Counted from the stretch's first letter, positions 35,852-45,307 are shown. The stretch is 64,000 nt of DNA from Pseudomonas gingeri (GCF_013386165.1 NZ_JACAOS010000003.1:1138369-1202368), one strand, 5' to 3'. Made by a program: numbers and translations. The notes: generated by a model not told the origin, from the letters alone.

Positions 35852-36847
35852 CTACGTCAGCAAAACGGCCTTCGCACCCTCGAGAGATTCGTAAGCCATC
35901 GCCAGTTCGACCTGATCGAGTCGAAACTCCTTACCCATTCGGGTCCTGAACATGGGGTCGTGAATCACGCCCTCGAGGGTTTTGAGAGCCGACACGAGCC
36001 GGTCAGGATCCTTCACCGTCCGGCTCTCGAAATTACTGAACCGCTTCAAGGTCAGGTTCTTCATCATGAAGAGCACGGACGGAAGGGAAACCGGGGCGGC
36101 ACCGCCCAAAAAGCCGTAGAAATAGACGGTGGAGTTCATCGGCAGGCCCGGCGCAATCCTGCTCAGCAAGTCGCCACCGACACCATCAAATACCGCCGTC
36201 GTCCCCAGTTTTGCGGACAATGCGCTGAGCGCATCGGTGAAGCCTTCATCGGTGACAATGACATGCTCCGCACCCAGGCGGCATAACGCATCACGCGCCT
36301 GCTCGGTGCGCACGAGGAAAATCACCGGCAGTTTTCTGCTACGGGCAAGGGCGGCAAACGCTTGTCCGGTTGCCGAATTCCCGGCCGTGACGATGACCCC
36401 TTTATGACCCGCTTCGGTGATTTCTTCGAGAAAGGCGTGGGCGGTCATCACGTTGACGAGCGAGCCGCAATAGTCCCGCACACAAACCTGCTCTGGCAGG
36501 ATCAAACACGTCGTATAAGGTACGTGTGCCCGCTCGCTCCAAAGCCCGATACTCTCCGCAGTCCTGCCGAGCGACCGATAGATTGCCACCTGCCGGCCCT
36601 GGTATTCCACGGGGACGCCCGCGCCAACCGCAATCACCCGCCCGGCTCCCGACGCGCCCCAGACATCGTGTTTGCCCAGCGAGAGCGCGTTACCCGCGGC
36701 GGTTGGCATGCGCAGGAAGGTCTTGTCACCATGATTGATCGCCGCGGCCTCCACATCGATCAGCACATGGCCCGGAGCGGCGTCGGTTGGCGTCGGAAGG
36801 TCACGCACCTCAAGCTCACGGCCAGGGGTTACACAAATCGCTTTCAT
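35852..36847 (-). CDS. zinc-less MDR-type quinone oxidoreductase
   Basis: A 331-residue medium-chain dehydrogenase/reductase. The nucleotide loop is GVIVTAGNSATGQAFAALAR and the family's DGVGGDLLSRIAPGLP is present. The cysteine clusters of zinc alcohol dehydrogenases are absent, as in quinone oxidoreductases. It is divergent from a LysR gene with a strong palindrome between, so it is likely an inducible enzyme against quinones or electrophiles. Confidence 0.88.
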   Translation of the reverse strand: MKAICVTPGRELEVRDLPTPTDAAPGHVLIDVEAAAINHGDKTFLRMPTAAGNALSLGKHDVWGASGAGRVIAVGAGVPVEYQGRQVAIYRSLGRTAESIGLWSERAHVPYTTCLILPEQVCVRDYCGSLVNVMTAHAFLEEITEAGHKGVIVTAGNSATGQAFAALARSRKLPVIFLVRTEQARDALCRLGAEHVIVTDEGFTDALSALSAKLGTTAVFDGVGGDLLSRIAPGLPMNSTVYFYGFLGGAAPVSLPSVLFMMKNLTLKRFSNFESRTVKDPDRLVSALKTLEGVIHDPMFRTRMGKEFRLDQVELAMAYESLEGAKAVLLT

Positions 36848-36937
36848 CGTTCAGTTCCTTGTTTCGGCGTTGTTGTTTACACAGCCCCTAACATAAGCAC
36901 CTTCATCCATTGCCGAAACACAGTGTCGGCGCATACC

Positions 36938-36960
36938 ATCAATTCCATTTTGGAATTGAT
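36938..36960. promoter_or_regulatory. LysR operator with perfect inverted repeat
   Basis: ATCAATTCC-N5-GGAATTGAT is a perfect 9-base dyad between the oxidoreductase and LysR genes. The core TTCCATTTTGGAA fits T-N11-A. It lies 12 bases before the LysR start, so the regulator probably represses itself when bound. Confidence 0.75.
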
Positions 36961-36972
36961 CTGGACCCCTGT

Positions 36973-37866
36973 ATGGATAGAGTGAGTGCGATTCGTCTGT
37001 TTGTACGTCTTGTCGAATGCGGGAGTTTTTCCGCCGTGGGGCGCGCGGAAGGGATCGGACAGCCCGCCGTCAGCAAACAGATTGGCGCGCTGGAACGGCA
37101 CCTTGGCGCACAACTGGTCATGCGGACCTCACGCCAGGTGGTGATCACCGAAGCAGGACAGACCTTTTACGAGTCGGCGCGAAAACTGGTGGATGACTTC
37201 GACGCGCTCGAGTCCTCGGTAGGCGATCGCCAGAAGTCGCCGGAAGGCCTGATCAGGGTCAATACCGCACCGGCTCACGGTCGACTGTGTATTACACCGC
37301 TGCTCCCTGAGTTCTTTCGGCAGTTCCCCAACATCGCCATCGAGGTGTCGGTATCGGAACGGCATGTCGACCTGGTCGGCGACGGCATCGACCTGGCGAT
37401 CCGGCATGGGCGACTCGTAGACTCCACGCTCACGGCCAGAAAGCTGTCCGAAACAGACTTCGTGCTCGTGGCCAGCCCTGCCTATCTGGCCCTGATGGGT
37501 GTGCCAACCCGGCTTGCAGACCTCGATCAGCACCGCTGCATCGTTTTTACGAAAAACCGTGACCACTATCCTTGGTCACTCAAAGTTGGGCAGGAGACCG
37601 TCTCCTATGTTCCCCACGGCGCGCTGCTGACCGGTGATGCCGAGCACATTCGCGCCGCAGTACTGAGCGGCCTTGGGATTGCCCAGGCACCGTTCTGGCT
37701 ATTGGCACAAGAGATCCGCAGCGGCCAGGTCCAGGTCCTGCTGCCGGCGTTACAGCCCGAGCGCTTGCCCATCCATCTGGTTTATCCAGCGGGCCGTCGA
37801 GTACCGATGAGGGTGCGGATGTTCATCGAGTACCTGGTGTCGGCGTTCGAGAATCCGGAACCTTGA
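36973..37866 (+). CDS. LysR family regulator of the divergent oxidoreductase
   Basis: A 297-residue LysR protein: helix-turn-helix in residues 1-60 (AIRLFVRLVECGSFSAVGRA, QPAVSKQIGALERHLGAQLV), effector domain from 90. Start MDRVSAIRL at 36973 is chosen; earlier codons overlap the operator. Target: the oxidoreductase gene at 35852-36847 and itself. Confidence 0.87.
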   Translation: MDRVSAIRLFVRLVECGSFSAVGRAEGIGQPAVSKQIGALERHLGAQLVMRTSRQVVITEAGQTFYESARKLVDDFDALESSVGDRQKSPEGLIRVNTAPAHGRLCITPLLPEFFRQFPNIAIEVSVSERHVDLVGDGIDLAIRHGRLVDSTLTARKLSETDFVLVASPAYLALMGVPTRLADLDQHRCIVFTKNRDHYPWSLKVGQETVSYVPHGALLTGDAEHIRAAVLSGLGIAQAPFWLLAQEIRSGQVQVLLPALQPERLPIHLVYPAGRRVPMRVRMFIEYLVSAFENPEP

Positions 37867-37907
37867 CACCCCGTTGAGCGAGGGCATGCATGCCTGCAGA
37901 TCCGTAC

Positions 37908-38237
37908 TCAATCGACAATGAACAACTTCGCCCCGTTCGTGGTGAACGAGCGATGCCCCTCGTTATTGTTGCCGACCTGATAACTCATCCCCGCAGACAA
38001 GGTAAACCGGCGGCCATCTTCCAGTTCCGTGTCCAACGCGCCTTCCAGGCACAGCAGGATATGCCCTCTCCAACACCAGTGGTCGGCGAGGTATCCGGGG
38101 CTGTATTCGACCATTCGCACACGGACACTGCCGAACTGGCAAGTCCGCCAATAAGCCGTACCCGTCTGGCCCGGATGGGCCACAGGCTCGATAGTCGACC
38201 AGTCAGTCGTACCGAAGGGGATCGCCGTAAGCTCCAT
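37908..38237 (-). CDS. small cupin (DHCW-motif type)
   Basis: A 109-residue single-domain cupin. LADHWCWRGHILLCLEGALDTEL is the DH-CW-type metal-binding strand and GMSYQVGNNNEGHRS the second cupin motif. Start MELTAIPFGTTDWS is favoured over the long upstream reading, which has no ribosome site. A metal-binding or small-molecule isomerase role is possible; no partner gene is evident. Confidence 0.82.
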   Translation of the reverse strand: MELTAIPFGTTDWSTIEPVAHPGQTGTAYWRTCQFGSVRVRMVEYSPGYLADHWCWRGHILLCLEGALDTELEDGRRFTLSAGMSYQVGNNNEGHRSFTTNGAKLFIVD

Positions 38238-38479
38238 GGAGTTGGTCCTTGCCGAAAAAGAGCCGCAGACCGTATCAAGCCGCTGCAAGGCTGAATAGAT
38301 ACAGATGAGCAGGATTGATGGCATACGCTTGCACGTAGGATTTTTGCACCCTGACCTCACATCACCTGGAAAAGGACCGCAACGCCCATCAAAACGCGTC
38401 TTGAGCAAACCCGGCTAGGCGCGTGCACCCGGCTATGGCCGACTCTATTGCAGACCGTACTTCCAGGAGCCTTTGCCCA

Positions 38480-39349
38480 GTGTCTGACATTCCGAACCAC
38501 TTCGCTTACACAAAACGGTTCAACGCCGTACTTGCCTACATCGATGCCAATCTCGAAGGTGACCTGTCGGTGAAGACGTTGAGCCAGGTGGCGAACTTTT
38601 CGGTGTTTCACTTCCATCGACAATTCACCGCGTTCGTCGGTGTGCCGGTCTCACGTTATGTACAACTGATGCGGCTACGACGCGCGGCGCATAGCCTGGC
38701 CGCCCTCTCGGATCTCTCGGTACTGGAGGCCGCACTCAGTGCCGGCTTCGAAAGTCCCGAGGCTTTTTCCAGGGCGTTCAGGCGAGCATTCGGCATGACG
38801 CCCAGTGCGTTCAGGATGGAACCGAACTGGCAGGTCTGGAATGCGGTGTTCGCCATCCCTCATTTTTCCAGGAGTATCATCATGCAAGTTCGAATCGTGG
38901 AGTTCCCTGAGGTCAGGGTCGCAGCGCTTGAGCACTGCGGGGCACCCGGGCTCGTCAACGAGAGCGTGCGCAGGTTCATCGAGTGGCGTATCCAGAGCGG
39001 ACAGTCGCCAGTGGCGTCGAGTCGTACCTTCGGCATTCCCTACGGCAACCCCGATACCACACCCGCGGAGGAATTTCGCTTCGCCATCTGTGGCGAGATT
39101 GCCGAGGTCGTGGCGCCGAATGAGTTTGGCGTGCGCGAGATCGTCATTCCCGGCGGGCGCTGCGTCGTGGTAAGACACCTTGGCTCACCGGATCATATCG
39201 GCGAAACGATTTATCCGATTTACCGCGATTGGCTTCCCACCAGTGGCGAGGAAATTCGTGACCAGCCGTTGTTCTTCGAATACCTGAGCGTCTTTCCCGA
39301 GACACCGCAGGATCAATGGCAAACCGATGTCTATGTGCCGTTGCAATAG
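38480..39349 (+). CDS. AraC family regulator with GyrI-like ligand domain
   Basis: A 289-residue Rob/SoxS-style regulator: an N-terminal AraC DNA-binding domain (FNAVLAYIDANLEGDLSVKTLSQVANFSVFHFHRQF..., second helix-turn-helix DLSVLEAALSAGFESPEAFSRAFRRAFGMTPSAFR) followed by a GyrI-like effector domain from about residue 125 (VRIVEFPEVRVAALEHCGAP). Start GTG at 38480 is preceded by AGGAG 10 bases upstream; ATGs at 38423 and 38435 give longer but less supported versions. Such proteins respond to amphipathic drugs. Confidence 0.88.
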   Translation: MSDIPNHFAYTKRFNAVLAYIDANLEGDLSVKTLSQVANFSVFHFHRQFTAFVGVPVSRYVQLMRLRRAAHSLAALSDLSVLEAALSAGFESPEAFSRAFRRAFGMTPSAFRMEPNWQVWNAVFAIPHFSRSIIMQVRIVEFPEVRVAALEHCGAPGLVNESVRRFIEWRIQSGQSPVASSRTFGIPYGNPDTTPAEEFRFAICGEIAEVVAPNEFGVREIVIPGGRCVVVRHLGSPDHIGETIYPIYRDWLPTSGEEIRDQPLFFEYLSVFPETPQDQWQTDVYVPLQ

Positions 39350-39357
39350 CGGGGATT

Positions 39358-39387
39358 GCGCCAGCCCCTCACCGCTGGCGCTTCTTT
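39358..39387 (+). terminator. rho-independent terminator of the AraC gene
   Basis: GCGCCAGC-N8-GCTGGCGC followed by TTCTTT, 9 bases after the stop codon of the AraC gene; it also faces the end of the DUF3604 operon. Confidence 0.8.
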
Positions 39388-39396
39388 CCAGGCCCC

Positions 39397-41766
39397 CTAC
39401 ACCGTCAAAAACAACGCCGAAGTCCAGACCCGGGACTGATCCCGCTGGCGGGCACAGATAAACAAGGGATGCTCACGCCCCGGCTCCAGCTTCAAAGCCG
39501 CCAGCGCGATCTGCCCTTGCACCTCACGGGGCAGTAACGCATCCGTGGTCCGCTCCAGGGACACCTTCAACTCCGCCCCCGGCAACGCCTCGATCAGTTG
39601 CCCCTGCTCCAGCAACTGCTCACCGGACAACGCCATCAACACCGACGGCGCATGCACATAAGGCTGTGGCTCGGACGGGTCGCCGACCTTGATGTAATTG
39701 TCAATGCGGCTTTGAATCTGCAAGGTCGCTCCGGCCAGTTGTGACAGATCGATTTCGATGCTATCGGTATCGCCGTTGGTATCGGTACGAAACGCCAGTG
39801 TCGTCGCATCCTTGCGCCACACGGTCTGCTCGGGATGGTCGAGACCCAGGGCCCGGAAACCCTTGATCACCGCGCCCGTCACGCGGATCTCGCCGGTCCA
39901 GTAGGCACCGCGATAACGGTCCTTGATCCGGGCACCGCCCAGACGCAGGCGAATGCCGTGGCCGGAAAAGCCCAGTTCCTCATGCAGGTTGCGCGACCAG
40001 ACCAACTGCTCGCCGTCGAACAGATCGACCTGCTCCCAACCCGCCTCCCCCAGCAACCGATAATCCAGCGTCGCATCGGCCCGCGCAGTGAACACTTCAC
40101 CCATGAAGTGCGCCCCCTGGCGCAAGCTGGCGAAAGAGCGCTCGCCGGTGGTGGCAAAGGTGCGACGGGCCCGCAGTGCCTTGCCGACACTGGCACGGTC
40201 AAAGCTGTCGGCGACCACCCCGGTCAGCCCACCCCGCGAGCCGAACACCGCCGTGGCCGGCACGCCGCCGCCGCAACGGCCCTGGTGTTCATCGCTGTTG
40301 GCGGCAGCCCCGACTCGATACCCACGTTGCAGGGCCTCGGCGTAAACCCAGTGGAATTGCCCCCAGGCCGAACCCACTTCGATCAGGCGCTCCAGCTCCG
40401 GATGGTGCCAGTCCAGGTTGCAACGGCGTCCACCGACGTGAGGCATCATCAGATGGCCCTCGGGGTCCTTGGCATAGGCTGCGTACAACTCGTCTACCGG
40501 CCACGCACCTGGCTTGATGGTGCCGGCAGTAAATTCATTCCACTCGAAGGAACGCACCAACCGGCCTTGGTTGTCGAAAGGAAACTCCGGCTTTCTACCG
40601 TGCAGGAACACCACATTGCGGTCCCCACCGGCACAGGAATTGCCACACCATTCGGTGCCGGGATAACAGACGAAGCGACCGGGCTCGTTGAGTTCGTGAA
40701 TCAGCGCGACCGCCTGGTCCCAGCGCTGCTCGGTGATATTGAAGTCGTTGGCGGTATAACCCAGCACATCAAGCCCGGCGACATCCCGGCCATAACTGAG
40801 GTTGTACAAGGTGTCATTGGTGCCCACGGTGTCATCGGAATGCACATGCAGGTCCGCATAAAGCGGGCGCAATGCCGTACCCGCCGGGTCGACCGTGACA
40901 AAGGCCTGGGCTCCACGGACAAACGGTCCCTGCACCTCGGCCGACAAGCGCCACTCGCCCACCGCACCGAACTTCAAACCCTCAAGCCGGGCAATCGCCC
41001 AACCTTCGGCCGCCAGGCGAAACGGCTGTTGCCGCTGCTCGCCCTCAGGACCGGTAAAGGTCAACAGGCCCTCAAGCGGCAGCTGCCGACAAGTATTGCC
41101 CCAGGCATCGTCGACCCGCAGCAGCACGTCGAACGCCTCCCCGGCGCTGACCAGCCGCGGCACGATCAGTTGAACGCTTTGCGCCGGTCCCGGGACGATA
41201 TCCAGCAGCGGATCGCCCGGCACCTCGGCAAACTTAGAGCTGCCCAGTGGGTCGATAAACAAACGGAAGCGGAAGTCCTTCTCGACAAAACTCTGCACCC
41301 GTGTCCCCGAGCCGCCCTGACGCCGGTCACCCAGGCGGATGATGATGCGGTCGCCAGGATTGAGGTAGCCATCGACAATATCGATGATCACGGCTTTCTG
41401 GAACGGCCGCTCATGGCCCTTCTGGTCGAAACGCACCTTCAGGTGCTGCACCGTGGCCTGGCTCTGACCCGGCACCAACGCCCCAGCCTGATACTCGGCA
41501 CTGACGTAGTTGGGGCCCGCCGGATTCGAGGTCTGGAACAAGGCCCAATCGGAGTAGAACTTGAACGCCAGCTTCAACCAGGCACCATCGGCCAGCCCGC
41601 TACCACCGACCTCGTAGACCAGGGTGATCTCGTCCCATTGACCGGCCACCAGGGTCTGGCGATCACAGCTGATCGCTCCCAGGAACGGACGTTGCTTGTT
41701 GCGTTCATACAGGCCTTGCGGGGCAATATAGTGCCCGGCTTCGCGGGGATCGAACTGCTGACTCAC
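39397..41766 (-). CDS. DUF3604 (PHP-like metallohydrolase) protein linked to ABC importer
   Basis: A protein of about 789 residues with an N-terminal beta-rich part, a PHP-like metal centre (YADLHVHSDDTVGTNDTLYN near residue 305, PGTEWCGN, HVGGRRCNLDWHH, AANSDEHQGR) and a C-terminal beta domain (residues 565-789). This is the DUF3604 layout; the function is not established. A GTG at 41766 with GAGG in front is the likely start; an ATG four codons earlier is also possible. It is the last gene of the ATPase-SBP-permease operon, so it probably acts on the imported compound. Confidence 0.8.
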   Translation of the reverse strand: MSQQFDPREAGHYIAPQGLYERNKQRPFLGAISCDRQTLVAGQWDEITLVYEVGGSGLADGAWLKLAFKFYSDWALFQTSNPAGPNYVSAEYQAGALVPGQSQATVQHLKVRFDQKGHERPFQKAVIIDIVDGYLNPGDRIIIRLGDRRQGGSGTRVQSFVEKDFRFRLFIDPLGSSKFAEVPGDPLLDIVPGPAQSVQLIVPRLVSAGEAFDVLLRVDDAWGNTCRQLPLEGLLTFTGPEGEQRQQPFRLAAEGWAIARLEGLKFGAVGEWRLSAEVQGPFVRGAQAFVTVDPAGTALRPLYADLHVHSDDTVGTNDTLYNLSYGRDVAGLDVLGYTANDFNITEQRWDQAVALIHELNEPGRFVCYPGTEWCGNSCAGGDRNVVFLHGRKPEFPFDNQGRLVRSFEWNEFTAGTIKPGAWPVDELYAAYAKDPEGHLMMPHVGGRRCNLDWHHPELERLIEVGSAWGQFHWVYAEALQRGYRVGAAANSDEHQGRCGGGVPATAVFGSRGGLTGVVADSFDRASVGKALRARRTFATTGERSFASLRQGAHFMGEVFTARADATLDYRLLGEAGWEQVDLFDGEQLVWSRNLHEELGFSGHGIRLRLGGARIKDRYRGAYWTGEIRVTGAVIKGFRALGLDHPEQTVWRKDATTLAFRTDTNGDTDSIEIDLSQLAGATLQIQSRIDNYIKVGDPSEPQPYVHAPSVLMALSGEQLLEQGQLIEALPGAELKVSLERTTDALLPREVQGQIALAALKLEPGREHPLFICARQRDQSRVWTSALFLTV

Positions 41767-41815
41767 ATGACACCTCATACAGGTTCATTGAAGGTTTGAA
41801 GGGATTGGAAGCGAC

Positions 41816-42565
41816 TTACTGCTCGCGCCACTGCTGGTAGTGACGCTCGATGCGCCGGAACACAAAACTCTCCATCAACCAGGCAATCAGCCCGATCAGG
41901 ACGATGCCCAGCAGCACCTGGCTGCTGTTACCGATCTGACCGCCGGTGGCAACCATCCAGCCGATGCCCCGGGAAGCACCGATCATTTCCGCCGCCACCA
42001 GCGCCCGCCAACCCTGGCTGAAGCCGATGCGCAGGGCCGCGGTGACAAAGGGCAGCGACGCCGGCAGGTAGACGTGGGCCAGCAACTGCCAGGAACTGGC
42101 CCCCAGCGTGCGGGCCGCGCGCACTTCGCCACCGCGAATGCCCTGCACGCCTTCCTGGATCGTCACCGCCATGGGGAACACTGCGGCAATGAAGATCACC
42201 AGCACGATCGACACATAACCCAGGCCGAAAATGATCATGATCAGCGGCGCCCAGGCGATCGGCGGAATGGCCATGAACAGGCTGTTGAGCGGTGCGATAA
42301 AGTCACGAAAACGCGAGGACAATCCGCCCGCAGCCCCCAGCAACACAGCGACGATGACTGCCGAGCAGAACCCACCGAGTTCTTCCAGGACGCTGGCTTG
42401 CAGGTGCTGCCAGAGCGAGCCGTCGGCCAACCAGCGCAGCGCCTCGCGGGCGACGTCCCAGGGTTGCGGCAGGATGTAGGTGGGAAAACGGCTGGCCAGG
42501 GCCACCCAGATCAACAGCAGGAAGGGCAACGAGGCCCATCCCCAATTCGGTTTTGGCAAGGACAT
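41816..42565 (-). CDS. ABC importer permease (SsuC/TauC family)
   Basis: A 249-residue inner-membrane permease with six predicted helices and the BPD signature (EEGVQGIRGGEVRAARTLGASSWQLLAHVYLPAS, about residues 135-170). It resembles the permeases of sulfonate/taurine/nitrate importers. It follows the binding protein by 8 bases and is followed by the DUF3604 gene. Confidence 0.9.
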   Translation of the reverse strand: MSLPKPNWGWASLPFLLLIWVALASRFPTYILPQPWDVAREALRWLADGSLWQHLQASVLEELGGFCSAVIVAVLLGAAGGLSSRFRDFIAPLNSLFMAIPPIAWAPLIMIIFGLGYVSIVLVIFIAAVFPMAVTIQEGVQGIRGGEVRAARTLGASSWQLLAHVYLPASLPFVTAALRIGFSQGWRALVAAEMIGASRGIGWMVATGGQIGNSSQVLLGIVLIGLIAWLMESFVFRRIERHYQQWREQ

Positions 42566-42573
42566 GGGCAGAC

Positions 42574-43575
42574 TCAGCGCGAAGCTTTTTCCAGGTAGGA
42601 GGTGTCGACGATCTGCTCGGTCTTGAGCGTGGTGTCGATAAAGCCCAGGTCATGGGAGTAGTTCATCAGGCGCTGGATAAACTCGATGTCCGCGGTCTCC
42701 AGGTCCGCCGACCAACCCAGTCGGGTACGGGCCTGGGCGACGATGGTTTGCGGGGCGATGGTCTTGCCGTCAGGTCCTTGCACCGCTTCGAGCTTGAACG
42801 CCTCGGCGATGATCCGATTCGACTCCTCAGGGTGCTCGTTGAGAAAGGCGATGGCCTTGCGATGCGCACGCAGCAGTTTCACCACATCGTCCGGGCGCTC
42901 CTGCAAGGTTTTTGGCAGGGCGATCACCACGTACCAGGGATACTGGGGCAAGGCCTGGTTGACATCGAACAGCACCCGGCTCGAACCACGCAGCAAGGAT
43001 TGGCTGACAAAGGGCTCCCAGGAGAACGCCGCATCGACGATGCCACGGTCCAGGGCGGCATTCATATTGCCCGGGGGCATGTCGATGATGTCGAGGTCAT
43101 GGTCGGGGTTGAGCCCGGCCTTTTCCTTGAGCACATAACCGCGCAACAGCACGTCCATGCCACTGCCCTTCTTCACCCCGGCCAGTTTTTTACCCTTGAG
43201 GTCGGCCAGGGAATTGATCGGGCTTTTGCTGTCGACGATCACCGCCGCCTGACCGTAATTGACCTTGGCCAGAATCCGGCTCTGCAAGCCTCGGGAAAAC
43301 CACTGGTACACCGGCGGCGTACCAACATAGGCCACGTCCAGCTCACCGGCAGCCAACGCCTGCTGGATCACCGGCCCATCGCCCAACGCCCTGAGGTCCA
43401 CGTTCAGGCCTTCGTCACGGTAGTAGCCCTGCTTGTCCGCGATCAGCGCCGGAGCATTGGCCATGGCAAAGACGTACCCCACCCTTAGCGGCTTGGCGTC
43501 CTCCGCGACGGCCAAGGAACTGCCGGCCACGGCGGCAACCGATAATGACAGGGCAAGTAACGTACGTTTGATCAT
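42574..43575 (-). CDS. ABC importer substrate-binding protein (SsuA/NMT1-like)
   Basis: A 333-residue periplasmic protein with a Sec signal (MIKRTLLALSLSVAAVAGSSLAVA) and the NMT1/SsuA fold (LRVGYVFAMANAPALIADKQGYYRDEGLNVDL; IADGPVIQQALAAGELDVAYVGTPP region). Ligand is unknown; relatives bind sulfonates, taurine, nitrate or pyrimidine precursors. Its ATG overlaps the stop of the ATPase gene. Confidence 0.9.
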   Translation of the reverse strand: MIKRTLLALSLSVAAVAGSSLAVAEDAKPLRVGYVFAMANAPALIADKQGYYRDEGLNVDLRALGDGPVIQQALAAGELDVAYVGTPPVYQWFSRGLQSRILAKVNYGQAAVIVDSKSPINSLADLKGKKLAGVKKGSGMDVLLRGYVLKEKAGLNPDHDLDIIDMPPGNMNAALDRGIVDAAFSWEPFVSQSLLRGSSRVLFDVNQALPQYPWYVVIALPKTLQERPDDVVKLLRAHRKAIAFLNEHPEESNRIIAEAFKLEAVQGPDGKTIAPQTIVAQARTRLGWSADLETADIEFIQRLMNYSHDLGFIDTTLKTEQIVDTSYLEKASR

Positions 43576-44462
43576 TGGACCGACTCGGTTTCAAGGGAGA
43601 GAGAGGGAGAGGAAATGCGCGCCTCGGACAGCGCCATGACCTGGGAAATACGCTCCATCAGTTCATTGCGGTAGTCGAGGAAAGCCGGCAGCCGGCGGGT
43701 TTTCAGATGGGAGCGCGGACGTGGCAGCTGGATCTTCAGTTCGCTGTGAATACCGCCCGGGGCGATATTGAGAACGATGACCCGGTCCGCCAGGAACACC
43801 GCCTCGTCGATATCGTGGGTAATGAACAATACGGTCTGACCCAGCTCGGCCCAGATCCGCAGGGTTTCTTCGTTCATATGATTGCGGCTGATGGCGTCCA
43901 GTGCGGCGAACGGCTCGTCCATCAGCAACACTTCGGGCTCCAGCGCCAGTGTGCGAGCCAGGGAAACACGCTGCTGCATCCCGCCGGAAAGCTGATGGGG
44001 CAAGCGCTGCGCGGCCTGCTCCAGGCCGACCAGGCGCAGGTACTGCAGGGCCCGCTCACGCTGCTGCGACTCGCTGAGATCCGCCGCCATGCGCAGGCCG
44101 AAACGAACGTTTTCCAGGGCCGTCAACCAGGGAAACAGCTGCGCAGACTGAAACACATAACCCAACTCCGAACGTTCAGGGCTGACTGTGGTCTGGTTCA
44201 AGCGGATCTGCCCCGCCTGCGGTTGAACGAAACCCGACAACAGGTTCAACAAGGTGGTCTTGCCACAGCCGGACGGCCCGAGGATCGCGACAAACTCACC
44301 GGCGGCGGCACTCAAGCTGAAGGAGGAAAACACCCGATGCCCATTGGGGTAGCTGAAGCTGATCTGCTCGACGCTCAGCGCAGCGGTCGGTGGCGGCACA
44401 CGAAGAAAGGTTTCTGGCATGGCAAGTGTCGTCAGGTCGTCTACAATGGGATTGCTCGACAT
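43572..44462 (-). CDS. ABC importer ATPase (SsuB/TauB family)
   Basis: A 296-residue ATPase: Walker A GPSGCGKTTLL, Q-loop VFQSAQLFPWLT, signature LSGGMQQRVSLART, Walker B VLLMDEPFAALD, H-loop FITHDIDEAVFL. It belongs with sulfonate-type importers. It is the first gene of the operon and begins just inside a palindromic operator; start MSSNPIVDDLTT at 44462 is chosen. Confidence 0.92.
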   Translation of the reverse strand: MSSNPIVDDLTTLAMPETFLRVPPPTAALSVEQISFSYPNGHRVFSSFSLSAAAGEFVAILGPSGCGKTTLLNLLSGFVQPQAGQIRLNQTTVSPERSELGYVFQSAQLFPWLTALENVRFGLRMAADLSESQQRERALQYLRLVGLEQAAQRLPHQLSGGMQQRVSLARTLALEPEVLLMDEPFAALDAISRNHMNEETLRIWAELGQTVLFITHDIDEAVFLADRVIVLNIAPGGIHSELKIQLPRPRSHLKTRRLPAFLDYRNELMERISQVMALSEARISSPSLSLETESVQ

Positions 44463-44477
44463 AATACGTATTAATAC
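44462..44477. promoter_or_regulatory. GntR (HutC-type) operator
   Basis: TAATACGTATTA (44462-44473) is a perfect 12-base palindrome, and GTATTAATAC (44468-44477) overlaps it. They sit at the start of the ABC operon and about 50 bases before the divergent GntR gene. HutC-type GntR proteins bind GT-TA-AC dyads of this style. Confidence 0.7.
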
Positions 44478-44527
44478 AAGTAGTCCCAATAACCTATTTT
44501 TATAACCTTAGAAGTGAAGGCTCCGCC

Positions 44528-45307
44528 GTGAGCCCCGCACTTCTCAGATCACGGAACCCCGCAGTGTCCACGCCCATTCTTCGTGACAGCACCACCTCGC
44601 TCTATGAACAGATCGCTCACCAGTTGCTGGAAGAGATTCAGCGCGGCGCCTACGAGCCCAGCGGCAAGCTGCCGTCCGAGGCCGAGCTGGGCCAACGCTT
44701 TGCGGTGAGCCGCGTGACCATTCGCCTGGCCGTGGGCAAGCTCAGCGACGATGGGGTGGTGGAACGCAAGCAAGGCAAAGGCACCTTCGTCGCGGCCAAG
44801 CAGGTCCGCCATGGCCTCGATGCCCTGCGCAGTTTTCATGAGGCGCTGCGGTTGCAAGGTCTCGAGCCAAGCATGCGGGTCCTCGATCATCAACTGCAGC
44901 CGGTTCCAGAAGCATTGGGCGCTCTGTTTGCCGAGGCCGAGCAGTGTCTGCTCCTGGAGCGCCTGCACGTTGTCGACGACGAACCCATTGCCCTGGGCCG
45001 TAGCCATCTGCCGGCCGAACTGGCCAGTGTGGTCTGGACGGCCGTCGAGAATCGCCCCATCTACTCGATCCTGGAGTCGATCACCGGCTCCGCGGTCACC
45101 CGCGCCGACATGGCGATTCGCGCCCAGGAAGCCGACAAGCACTTGGCCAATAGCCTGAATGTCAAACGTGGCGCGGCGCTGCTGGTGATGGAGCGCACCT
45201 CGTATTTTGCCGATGGCCGCTGCTGTGACCGGACCACCTTCTTTATCCGCCCGGAGCGCTATGCGTTTGTCCTCAGCGGTGTCTTCACGTCGAGCCCCAA
45301 TTCTTGA
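44528..45307 (+). CDS. GntR family regulator, HutC subfamily
   Basis: A 259-residue GntR repressor: winged helix (SLYEQIAHQLLEEIQRGAYEPSGKLPSEAELGQRFAVSRVTIRLAVGKLSDDGVVERKQGKGTFVA) and a UTRA ligand domain from about residue 95. GTG at 44528 is the start, in frame with a second GTG 12 codons later. It diverges from the ABC/DUF3604 operon, which it most likely represses until an intermediate of the imported substrate binds. Confidence 0.9.
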   Translation: MSPALLRSRNPAVSTPILRDSTTSLYEQIAHQLLEEIQRGAYEPSGKLPSEAELGQRFAVSRVTIRLAVGKLSDDGVVERKQGKGTFVAAKQVRHGLDALRSFHEALRLQGLEPSMRVLDHQLQPVPEALGALFAEAEQCLLLERLHVVDDEPIALGRSHLPAELASVVWTAVENRPIYSILESITGSAVTRADMAIRAQEADKHLANSLNVKRGAALLVMERTSYFADGRCCDRTTFFIRPERYAFVLSGVFTSSPNS

